From Geminisphaera colitermitum TAV2 (GTDB lineage: Bacteria; Verrucomicrobiota; Verrucomicrobiia; Opitutales; Opitutaceae): a stretch of DNA of 43,384 bases. Positions 29,859 through 36,732 of the stretch are shown here, piece by piece. The notes beneath the pieces were generated by a model, which had not been told where the DNA came from, did not search any database, and saw nothing but the letters and a program-made list of their open reading frames with translations. The stretch's first letter is position 1. Every line of letters starts with the position of its first letter. The stretch is from positions 1 to 43,384 of the forward strand of contig NZ_ABEA03000180.1 of the NCBI RefSeq assembly GCF_000171235.2, in the 5' to 3' direction. The translations under genes and the position numbers were made by a program.

Positions 29859-29874
29859 CGAGAATGCAAGCGCG

Positions 29875-31578
29875 TCACACGCGGAAAATCGCCCCCAGTT
29901 TTTTGCCCAACAGCAGGCTCATGCCGACGATCACCGCGGCAAGAAACGCCATGGCCCACACGCCCAGCGCACTCGCAATGAACTGCCCGTCGCCGAGCAA
30001 TTGGAACAATTCGAGGATGGATTTTGTTATCGGATAAAACGCCTGTTTTTGCGCCAGTATCAGCGAATCGGATACCTCCAGCATGGCGAACGCGAACGCC
30101 AGCAACCCGCCCGCGATCAGGTTGGCCATGATGAGCGGGAGCGTGACGCGCACCACCGACTTGAGCGGCGGGCAGCCGAGGTTTTGCGCCGCCTCCTCCA
30201 GTGTCTCGCTCGTCTGCTGGAAGCCCGCCACCGCCGATCTCACGACGTAGGGCAGACGGCGGACGGCGTAGGCAATGACGAGGAGCACGGTCGGGTTCTC
30301 CACCGGATTGAGAAACGCAAAAAAACGTCCCTCCTGGCTCATCGCCAGATAACCAAAGGCCAGCACCAGTCCCGGCACGGCGAGCGGAAGCATGGCGAGC
30401 AGGTCGAGCACCTGCCGGCCCGCAATGCGCGAGCGCACCACCACGCACGCGATTGTCACGCCCAGCACCAAATCCACCACGGTCGCCATGCTGGCGAATT
30501 TCAGGCTGTTGGCGATGGCCGGCACGGTCAGGTCGTGGCCGAGGGCGAGGCGAAAGTTATCCAGCGTGTAGTGCTCCGGCAGTACGGTGGCGAACCAATC
30601 CTGCGCGAACGCCACCAGCACCACACCCGCGTGCGGCAGCACGGCCAGCAGCGTCACCCCGCCAAACGCCACCGTGCACGCCAGCGCCCCCGCCACTGGC
30701 AGGCGACGCGCGCCGCCGCTGCTCGTGGCCTTGGCCATCATGGCGTGTCCGCTGCGTCCGAACACGCCCTTGCCCACCGCGTAGATTAGCGTGCTCGCCA
30801 CCAGCAGCACGCTCACCAGCGCGTAGGGGAACGGGTTGCCTCCGATGTTTTTCAGACCGTCAAAAATCTGCACCGACGTCACCTGCGTGTAGTCAAAAAT
30901 CAATGGCACACCCAGCTCCGTGAACGACCAGATGAACACAATCGTGCCGCCCGCAAACAGCCCCGGACGGATCAGCGGCAGCGTCACGCGCCGAAAGCGG
31001 CGCAGCCCCGTGCAGCCGAGATTTTCCGCCGCCTCTTCCATCGCCGGGTCCACGTTGGCGAGCGCCGCCGCCGCGTTGAGATAAACAATCGGGTAGAGCG
31101 ACAGGGCGTTGACGGCCACGATGCCCCAAAACTGGTTGGCGGCGAACCAGTCGAACGTCCACCCCTCGGGCCGCAGGCCCAGTTGAATGAGCAGAGCGTT
31201 GAGCGCGCCGTATTGTCCAAAAATTTGCTTGATGCCGATGGCCCCGACGAAGGGTGGCAGGATCATCGGGATAAGCACCACGGCGCCGAGCAGTTTGCGA
31301 CCCGGGAACACAAAGCGGTCGGACAAAAACGCCAGCGGCACACCGATCAAAAACGCCGCCACCGTTGTTGCGCACGCCAGCGAGAAGGCGTTGACGAACC
31401 CTTGCAAATACACCGGGTCGCGCAGCACCGCCGCGACGTAGGCGAGGGTGAATGCGCCATCGGCATTGATGAAGCCGCCTTTCAATATCTGGAAAATCGG
31501 CCAGACGAAAAACGCGGCGAAAAACGCCGCAGTAATCAGGAAAACAAAGCGTGCGAAGCCAGGCGACACGCCGCGCAC
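29875..31578 (-). CDS. Fused ABC transporter permease, iron(III)/thiamine type
   Basis: 567 residues with about twelve membrane helices, i.e. two binding-protein-dependent permease domains in one chain, as in FbpB/SfuB/AfuB. Both EAA loops are visible: EEAAENLGCTGLRRFRRVTL (about 180-200) and EEAAQNLGCPPLKSVVRVTL (about 455-475). It would form the membrane channel of an importer for ferric iron or a similar small ligand. Neither the ATPase nor the binding protein is in the window, which is unusual. The start is a GTG at 31578, directly beside a 200-bp palindromic region. Confidence 0.9.
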   Translation of the reverse strand: MRGVSPGFARFVFLITAAFFAAFFVWPIFQILKGGFINADGAFTLAYVAAVLRDPVYLQGFVNAFSLACATTVAAFLIGVPLAFLSDRFVFPGRKLLGAVVLIPMILPPFVGAIGIKQIFGQYGALNALLIQLGLRPEGWTFDWFAANQFWGIVAVNALSLYPIVYLNAAAALANVDPAMEEAAENLGCTGLRRFRRVTLPLIRPGLFAGGTIVFIWSFTELGVPLIFDYTQVTSVQIFDGLKNIGGNPFPYALVSVLLVASTLIYAVGKGVFGRSGHAMMAKATSSGGARRLPVAGALACTVAFGGVTLLAVLPHAGVVLVAFAQDWFATVLPEHYTLDNFRLALGHDLTVPAIANSLKFASMATVVDLVLGVTIACVVVRSRIAGRQVLDLLAMLPLAVPGLVLAFGYLAMSQEGRFFAFLNPVENPTVLLVIAYAVRRLPYVVRSAVAGFQQTSETLEEAAQNLGCPPLKSVVRVTLPLIMANLIAGGLLAFAFAMLEVSDSLILAQKQAFYPITKSILELFQLLGDGQFIASALGVWAMAFLAAVIVGMSLLLGKKLGAIFRV

Positions 31579-31615
31579 TCTGCGCCACCCGCCGTCCCCT
31601 CTTCAAGCAGGAAGC

Positions 31616-31818
31616 AGTGGCGCGGGCGTCTCGCCCGCAACGTGCATCCCGTAGCGCAGGCGTCTCGCCTGCAATCCATAGGTTGCGCGAAGCGCGGTGC
31701 TCTCTTCTGCTTTTTGCTGATTCTGTTATTTGGGAAGGCGGCGCTTCGCGCAATAGACTGACTTGCAGGCAAGATGCCTGCGCTACGCTATGACACGGGC
31801 GGGACGCCCGCGCCACTT
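31616..31818. repeat. Long imperfect palindrome built from type B repeats
   Basis: Four short palindromes are nested symmetrically: 31617-31638 (CGCGGGCGTCTCGCCCGC), 31651-31672 (GCGCAGGCGTCTCGCCTGC), 31764-31786 (GCAGGCAAGATGCCTGCGC) and 31796-31817 (GGGCGGGACGCCCGCGCC). The outer and inner pairs are inverted relative to each other, with further pairing of GCGCGAAGCGC (near 31685) and GCGCTTCGCGC (near 31741). The 301-base gap between the ABC permease and clpP contains little else. Confidence 0.85.
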
Positions 31819-31879
31819 CATAGAGCATCCGCCCTCCATGACTTGCCAAAGCGCCGCGAGCCCGCCACGTTGCCCGCTT

Positions 31880-32536
31880 ATGCATTTTGCCAACCTCCAG
31901 CCCGGACTCTCCGCACCGCTCCCCCGTCTCGACGATGACGATGATGACGACGACGAACAGTGCGACCATGCCGTCAAAAAGAACGCCACCCCCGTTGCCG
32001 CGCTCATCCAGAAAAAATTCCTGGAACAGCGCAAAATCTTCCTCTGGGGCGCCGTGACCGACGAGTCCGCCAAGGACATCACCGAACGCCTTCTCTATCT
32101 TGAGGCCATTGCCCCCGGCAAAGACATCACCTTTTACATCAACTCCCCCGGCGGCTCGATCACGGCGGGCATGGCGATCTACGACACCATGCAGCTCATC
32201 AGTTCGCCCATCACCGTCGTCGTCACCGGCATGGCCGCCTCCATGGGCTCCATTCTTCTCTCCGGCGCGCCCAAGGGACGCCGTTTCCTTTACCCGCATT
32301 CGCGCGTCCTCATCCATCAACCGCTCATCTCAGGCCGGTTCATCGGCCCCGCGACCGACATCAACATCCAGGCGCAGGAAATGGAAAAACTCCGCGCCGA
32401 ACTTAACCAGATCCTTGCCAACGCCTCCGGCCAGCCCATCGAGCGCATTAACAAGGACACCGACCGCGATTTCTACCTCAACGCCCAAGAAGCCATCGCC
32501 TACGGTCTCGCCGACAAGATCATCGAAAAATTGTAA
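31880..32536 (+). CDS. clpP: ATP-dependent Clp protease proteolytic subunit ClpP
   Basis: 218 residues from the ATG at 31880 (an alternative ATG at 31838 adds 14). Catalytic triad Ser121 (GMAASMGS), His146 (RVLIHQPL) and Asp193 (NKDTDRD); the substrate groove SPGGSITAG is intact. The N-terminus carries eight consecutive Asp (18-25) encoded by alternating GAT/GAC codons, in the region that forms the axial pore loops or propeptide in other ClpP proteins. It would work with ClpC (encoded at 5802) and, elsewhere, ClpX. No clpX gene is adjacent. The ClpP stop is followed by a type C repeat. Confidence 0.95.
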   Translation: MHFANLQPGLSAPLPRLDDDDDDDDEQCDHAVKKNATPVAALIQKKFLEQRKIFLWGAVTDESAKDITERLLYLEAIAPGKDITFYINSPGGSITAGMAIYDTMQLISSPITVVVTGMAASMGSILLSGAPKGRRFLYPHSRVLIHQPLISGRFIGPATDINIQAQEMEKLRAELNQILANASGQPIERINKDTDRDFYLNAQEAIAYGLADKIIEKL

Positions 32537-32543
32537 TGAAAAA

Positions 32544-32651
32544 TTAACCACAGAGACACAAAACACAGAGGCCAATCCAGAAACGGCTCCGAACTGGATA
32601 TGCCCCTGGTTCTCCGGTTTGAACTCCGTGTCTCTGTGCCTCTATGGTTAA
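32544..32651. repeat. Type C inverted repeat (ACCACAGAGACAC family), copy 1
   Basis: Left arm TTAACCACAGAGACACAAAA (from 32544) and right arm GTGTCTCTGTGCCTCTATGG (ending about 32647) with a spacer of about 50 bases. A second copy lies at 41382-41495. Both copies sit immediately 3' of, or between, genes. Confidence 0.85.
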
Positions 32652-32660
32652 TTTCCCCCT

Positions 32661-32674
32661 CCCCCCCCCCCCCC
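32661..32674. repeat. C14 homopolymer in the leader of the GreA-like gene
   Basis: Preceded by C5-T and followed by TCCCTCCGC and the ATG at 32684. The tract therefore occupies the position where a Shine-Dalgarno would be expected. Confidence 0.95.
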
Positions 32675-32683
32675 TCCCTCCGC

Positions 32684-33181
32684 ATGGACAAAGAACACCT
32701 GCGCGCCGCCATCATTGCCGAGCTCGAAGCCGAACTCGCCACCCAGACTCGTGCCGCCCTCGACGCCCACGACGAGGCCACCAGCGAGGAGAGCAAACCC
32801 GAGAACAAATACGACATGCACTCGCAGGAAGCCGCCTACCTCGCCGAAGGACAGGCCCGCCTTGCCGGCGAGATTGCCCGCGCCATCGAAAGCTACCGCG
32901 CACTCTCCCTAGCCACCAGCGCCACGCATGTTGAAACCGGCTCTCTCGTCCGCCTCGAAGACACCGCCACCCGCCGCCCCATCCACTATTTCATCGGCCC
33001 GCAACGCGGCGGCCTCACCCTCACCGTTGCCGCCCGCGACGGTCGCAGCGTGGAAATAACCGTCCTCACGCCCGCCGCCCCGCTCGGACGCCAACTCCTC
33101 GGCCACACCCTCGGTGACGAAATCTCGCTCCCCGGCCGCCGCGGCAAAACCGCTCCCGCCCGCATCACGCAAATCTCATAA
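32684..33181 (+). CDS. GreA/GreB-like protein
   Basis: 165 residues. An N-terminal helical part with ESKPENKYDMHSQEAAYLAE (about 38-57) is characteristic of a GreA/B-related group of short proteins; the C-terminal part (about 80-165) resembles the FKBP-like Gre C-terminal domain (VETGSLVRLED, FIGPQRGG, LGRQLLGHTLGDEI). Gre factors rescue backtracked RNA polymerase. The N-terminal coiled coil is shorter than in GreA, so a modulatory rather than a classical cleavage role is possible. It begins right after a C14 tract and ends 34 bases before the LOG-domain gene. Confidence 0.75.
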   Translation: MDKEHLRAAIIAELEAELATQTRAALDAHDEATSEESKPENKYDMHSQEAAYLAEGQARLAGEIARAIESYRALSLATSATHVETGSLVRLEDTATRRPIHYFIGPQRGGLTLTVAARDGRSVEITVLTPAAPLGRQLLGHTLGDEISLPGRRGKTAPARITQIS

Positions 33182-33215
33182 TCCTCCCAAATCCTTCCCA
33201 AACCTCTCACCCTTC

Positions 33216-35186
33216 ATGAAGCTCGAATACTTTTGGACCAGCAACGACGGTCAAATCCACACCCTCGCCCGCAATCCCAAGGACGACACCCGCGTCTCGC
33301 TTGTCTTGCGCTTCACTCCGCGCCACGCCACCGAGCGCGATTTCATGCGCGCCCAACTCGCCGACCTCCAGTTTACCGAGCGCAGCACCCTCGCCCGCAT
33401 CGGCATCGAAATGATGTCGCGCGGCAAACCCCGCTTCGAAAACGACGCCGTGTTCCTCGACGCAGACGCCTTCCTCTTCGACGGCAGCTTTCCCAACGCC
33501 CCCTACTGGCGCGAACTCCTTCAACCCGGTGTCCCCGTGGGTCGCCTCTTCCGCGCCCCCCCCTCCGCCAAACTCACCGCCTCCGAAGTCTGGGAGGCAG
33601 TCCGCACCAACCGGCTCAAACTTCCCCAATCCATCAGCATCGACCGCAAGGGACGCGTTTTTCTCACCCCGCACGCCGTTCGCTACACGCTCAAACCCGA
33701 TCTCCCGCGCGAGAGCTTTGCGCGCCTTGTATCCGGTCAGGCAGGACGCGCCTACCTCGACAAAGTCCAGATCCGCCACTCCGCCACCCCCATCGACATC
33801 GCCCCGCAGGCCGGACTGCTCACAAGCTGCTCCATGTATCTAAAAGAGCACTACGTCGTGCTGAATCAGGGCCAGGGCGACTTCGGCATCCATACCAGCG
33901 CCATTCTGCTCGACCCCATAAAAACCTTCGGCACCAACATCATGTTGGAAATCTACAACAACAGCGACCAACCCGTGGTAAATCCCGTCGTGTCCGTTGA
34001 CATCTTTCGCGCCCCTCCCGTCGAAGCCGATCCCCGCTACGAGACGCGCGCCCGCCGCCGCACCCGGCTTATCAAAACCGCCAGCGCCCTCTACAAGTGC
34101 CTCGACCGACTTCCCGCCAAGTCTGACCCCATTGCGCCCCCGCAATTCAGAACGCAGATCACCGTCAACGGTCAGAATGCCGCAATGCCCAACTCCAGCC
34201 TCCTCATCAACGAGGCCGAATTCACGCAACTACGCTCCGGTCCCCCCCCCTCCCGCCTCTCCCGCGGCAACCGCTCTCCGCTGGCTGGCAGCATTGGCGG
34301 ACGTTGCGGTTACCCGACCATCGTGCAGGCGCTCGACGCCGCGCCGCCTGACGCCGACACACTTGTCGTGGACTATTTCCCCAATTTTCCCGAGCACATC
34401 GAAATCCTCAGTCGCATCCACAAACTCAAGCTGCGCCGCATCATCTTTCGCCAGCCCTCGCGCACGCACGGATTTTTTATTTCCAGCAACGCGCACAGCC
34501 GCTTTGACGCGTGGCTCGTGCTTGGCCTGCAAGTTTACTGGTTCAACGAGAGCCTCGGCGACCTCTACCTGCTCACCGAGAAAAAAGGCCACATGTTCTT
34601 TATCCGCGAAGAACTCGTCCGTCGTTTTCAAGAGGCCACGATATTTGCCTTTTACGGCAGCAACAACGGACTCGACCAGCGCCAGACGCAGCGCATCTCG
34701 ACCCTCTTCGACAAACTTTCGTCCTTCATTGGCACCAATGTGGGCGTGCTCACCGGGGGGGGGGGGGGAGTCATGCGCCTCGCCACTGAACAAGCCCGCG
34801 AACACGGCGCGCTGACTGGCGCGTGTTTTCTGGAACTCGAAGCGCAACCGCCCGAGATCGGTGTGGATTTTTTCAATACATTTCAGGAAACCTCCCGGCA
34901 CTTCCGTCAAAAATGGTTCGAAGCTGCGGATTTTTGCATCTTCAACGTCGGCGGCGTCGGCACGCTGGAGGAAATCGGCATCGAGATGTGCAACCTCAAA
35001 CTCGGCATCCGACCGCGCGTGCCGTATGTATTTTTCGATACACACTATTTCCGCGACCTGCGCCGGCAGCTCAAAACAATGATCGCCACCAAGCGCGCCC
35101 CGGAATGGATGGCCGACTACGCCATCTTCACCGACGATCCCGACGAAGTCGTGAAATTCTACCGCAAGACATTGCAGGTGCTGTAA
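33216..35186 (+). CDS. Large LOG-domain protein with an uncharacterised N-terminal region
   Basis: 656 residues. The C-terminal third (about 480-656) is a Rossmann fold of the LOG/lysine-decarboxylase-like family: FYGSNNGLD, the Gly-rich GGGGGVM (514-520) and VGGVGTLEEIGIE (about 578-590), which replaces the usual PGGxGTxxE with Val at the first position. LOG enzymes hydrolyse nucleotide 5'-monophosphates. The first ~400 residues are unrecognised: a beta-rich part (1-300) with PQAGLLTSCSMYLKEHYVVL and VNPVVSVDIFRAPP, then a Pro/Ser/Arg linker (about 340-360) and a further domain holding FRQPSRTHGFFIS. Three G:C tracts (33556, 34242, 34755) lie inside. It may be co-transcribed with the GreA-like gene. 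Confidence 0.75.
   Translation: MKLEYFWTSNDGQIHTLARNPKDDTRVSLVLRFTPRHATERDFMRAQLADLQFTERSTLARIGIEMMSRGKPRFENDAVFLDADAFLFDGSFPNAPYWRELLQPGVPVGRLFRAPPSAKLTASEVWEAVRTNRLKLPQSISIDRKGRVFLTPHAVRYTLKPDLPRESFARLVSGQAGRAYLDKVQIRHSATPIDIAPQAGLLTSCSMYLKEHYVVLNQGQGDFGIHTSAILLDPIKTFGTNIMLEIYNNSDQPVVNPVVSVDIFRAPPVEADPRYETRARRRTRLIKTASALYKCLDRLPAKSDPIAPPQFRTQITVNGQNAAMPNSSLLINEAEFTQLRSGPPPSRLSRGNRSPLAGSIGGRCGYPTIVQALDAAPPDADTLVVDYFPNFPEHIEILSRIHKLKLRRIIFRQPSRTHGFFISSNAHSRFDAWLVLGLQVYWFNESLGDLYLLTEKKGHMFFIREELVRRFQEATIFAFYGSNNGLDQRQTQRISTLFDKLSSFIGTNVGVLTGGGGGVMRLATEQAREHGALTGACFLELEAQPPEIGVDFFNTFQETSRHFRQKWFEAADFCIFNVGGVGTLEEIGIEMCNLKLGIRPRVPYVFFDTHYFRDLRRQLKTMIATKRAPEWMADYAIFTDDPDEVVKFYRKTLQVL
33556..33563. 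repeat. C8 tract inside the LOG-domain gene
   Basis: Encodes APPS in the N-terminal region. Short, but one of three tracts in this gene. Confidence 0.8.
34242..34250. repeat. C9 tract inside the LOG-domain gene
   Basis: Encodes Pro-Pro-Pro in the linker between the unknown N-terminal region and the LOG half. Confidence 0.85.
34755..34768. repeat. G14 homopolymer in the Gly-rich loop of the LOG domain
   Basis: Encodes five glycines (514-518) that form the nucleotide-binding loop. A one-base change would abolish the catalytic half of the protein. Confidence 0.95.
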
Positions 35187-35207
35187 TCCGACGTATCCAA
35201 GTGGCAA

Positions 35208-35331
35208 GTGGCGCGGGCGTCCCGCCCGCACACATTGCCTCTCAGCATGCAGGGGCGTCGCTTGCGACGCCCGCGAATGGATAAGTGTGCTCCGTCCGGC
35301 AGACGCGGGCTTCGCAAGCGAAGCCCCTACG
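35208..35331. repeat. Type B palindromic repeats in inverted pair
   Basis: 35208-35231 is a copy of the CGCGGGCGTCCCGCCCGC palindrome. 35251-35275 (GGGGCGTCGCTTGCGACGCC) and 35304-35328 (GGCTTCGCAAGCGAAGCCCC) are inverted relative to each other. They fill the gap between the convergent LOG and cysteine desulfurase genes. Confidence 0.8.
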
Positions 35332-35344
35332 GGCACAAAGTTTT

Positions 35345-36589
35345 TCAGGCGCTATTCTTGATTTGCTTCATCGCGGCGACCAGCGCGCGCCAGTCGTCCT
35401 CGGTAGTGGACCAGCCACTACTGATGCGCAGCACGCGGCGGGCTTCGTCCGCGGAGAGGCCGAGGGCGGCGAGAACATGCGACCCCCCCCCCCCCCCCGC
35501 CGCAGTCTTGCCGGTGGCACAGGCGGAACCGGTGGAGACTTGCACATCGCGCTTGTCCAGGAGCGTCACCCAGCGCGTGTTGTCGGGCGCGGCGAGCGGA
35601 TCGTCAGGAGGGCAGGGGAGCAGCAGCGAAATCGTGTTCCAGAGCCGGTCGGCCCCGGCTCCAATGATGCGTGCGCCGGGCAGCGCGGAGAGCAGGTCGC
35701 GTTCGGACTGCTCGCGGAGCCGGAGTCGGCTGGTTTCGAGAAACACGTGGTGCTGCTCGGCGTCGGCGAGCGCGGCGACCATTGCGGCGATGGCGGGCAG
35801 GTTTTCGGTGCCGCCTCGATGATTGTTCTCCTGCGCCCCGCCCGGCAGCGCATGAAAACCGGACGCGCCACTTTCGCCCGGGAGTTTTATGAAACCGACG
35901 CCTTTGGGTCCGCCGAATTTGTGTGCGGAGGCGATAAGCGTGAGGCCGGGCGAATCGGCGTCATGCGTCTCGCCCAGGCCGCCGCCGGGGAGTTTGCCGA
36001 GCCATTGCGTCACGTCGCACAGGCAGGGCACGCCGGCCCCGCCGTTCGCATGTCTGGCGGTGGAGCATACGCGGGCGATTTCCCGCCAGGGCTGGATGAC
36101 ACCGGTTTCGTTGTTGGCGGCCATGACGACGACCGCGCCAACTTCTTCAGATGCGGGCGAGACGCCCGCGCCACCAAGGGCGGCGGCAACCGCTTCGGGA
36201 CGGACCACGCCATCGGGCGTGACGGGCAGCCAATGGATGCGGCCATCAAAAAATTTGCGGGCGGACTCAATGACGCAGGGGTGTTCGGTGGGGTTGACGG
36301 CGATGCGGGTATCCGTCGGCAGGATACTGGCCCAGTAAGCCAGGACGGCATGTGCGCCCTCTGTTGCGCCGGAGGTGAAAACGTAATGAGCCGGTTCGCC
36401 GCCAAGGAGCGTGGCGAGTGATTCCCGTGCGGAGTCGAGCCGGATGCGGGCACGCGCGGCGGCACGATAGGGGCTGGAGGGGTTGTGCCAGTGCTCATCG
36501 CTCATGCGCAACCAGGCGTCACGGGCGGCGGGCGAGAGCGGCGTGGTGGCGTTGTGGTCAAAATAAGGCACGCCGTGAACATCCAACAT
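35345..36589 (-). CDS. Cysteine desulfurase, NifS/IscS type
   Basis: 414 residues, fold type I PLP enzyme that removes sulfur from cysteine for Fe-S clusters or thiolation. YFDHNATTPL opens the chain; His103 (NPTEHP), the PLP-binding Lys224 (SAHKFGGPKG), HRGGTENLP and the catalytic Cys357 (STGSACATG) are intact. Two odd points: Gly365-369 encoded by a C16 homopolymer (35483-35498) sit eight residues after the active Cys, and an exact copy of an intergenic type B palindrome (36153-36174) is read in frame as GAGVSPAS (residues about 140-147). I chose the ATG at 36589 because GGAG lies five bases upstream; GTG 36571 is the alternative. No iscU or suf genes are nearby. Confidence 0.92.
   Translation of the reverse strand: MLDVHGVPYFDHNATTPLSPAARDAWLRMSDEHWHNPSSPYRAAARARIRLDSARESLATLLGGEPAHYVFTSGATEGAHAVLAYWASILPTDTRIAVNPTEHPCVIESARKFFDGRIHWLPVTPDGVVRPEAVAAALGGAGVSPASEEVGAVVVMAANNETGVIQPWREIARVCSTARHANGGAGVPCLCDVTQWLGKLPGGGLGETHDADSPGLTLIASAHKFGGPKGVGFIKLPGESGASGFHALPGGAQENNHRGGTENLPAIAAMVAALADAEQHHVFLETSRLRLREQSERDLLSALPGARIIGAGADRLWNTISLLLPCPPDDPLAAPDNTRWVTLLDKRDVQVSTGSACATGKTAAGGGGGSHVLAALGLSADEARRVLRISSGWSTTEDDWRALVAAMKQIKNSA
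35483..35498. repeat. C16 homopolymer inside the cysteine desulfurase gene
   Basis: Encodes Gly365-369 downstream of the active-site Cys. The length is not a multiple of three, yet the frame is maintained as given. Confidence 0.95.
36153..36174. repeat. Type B palindrome embedded in frame in the cysteine desulfurase gene
   Basis: The 22 bases are the exact reverse complement of the intergenic copy at 31617-31638. In the gene they encode GGAGVSPAS, extending a surface loop before VVMAANNETG. Confidence 0.85.
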
Positions 36590-36613
36590 CGAGTCTCCGA
36601 CGTCCAACATCGA
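36577..36613. repeat. Tandem ATCCAACATCGA-type repeat at the desulfurase start
   Basis: ATCCAACATCGAGT and GTCCAACATCGAAT occur 22 bases apart. The start codon and the GGAG Shine-Dalgarno of the desulfurase gene fall inside it, and the frame through it reads MLDVGDSMLDVH. Only the second Met is likely to be used. Confidence 0.6.
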
Positions 36614-36630
36614 ATGAGTCGTCCCCCCAT

Positions 36631-36730
36631 AAGGAGGGCGGGTCTCCTGACCCGCCGACGGCGTGAAACGCCGCAATTCCGGAAGGCGCGGCTATGCCGC
36701 GTCTGGCGGGTCGGGAGACCCGCCCTCCAA
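36631..36730. repeat. Type A palindromic repeat (REPIN-like), copy 4
   Basis: 100 bp with arms AAGGAGGGCGGGTCTCCTGA and a matching end CCCGCCCTCCAA. It ends two bases before the stop of pilB (minus) and lies between pilB and the desulfurase gene. Confidence 0.9.
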
Positions 36731-36732
36731 GG

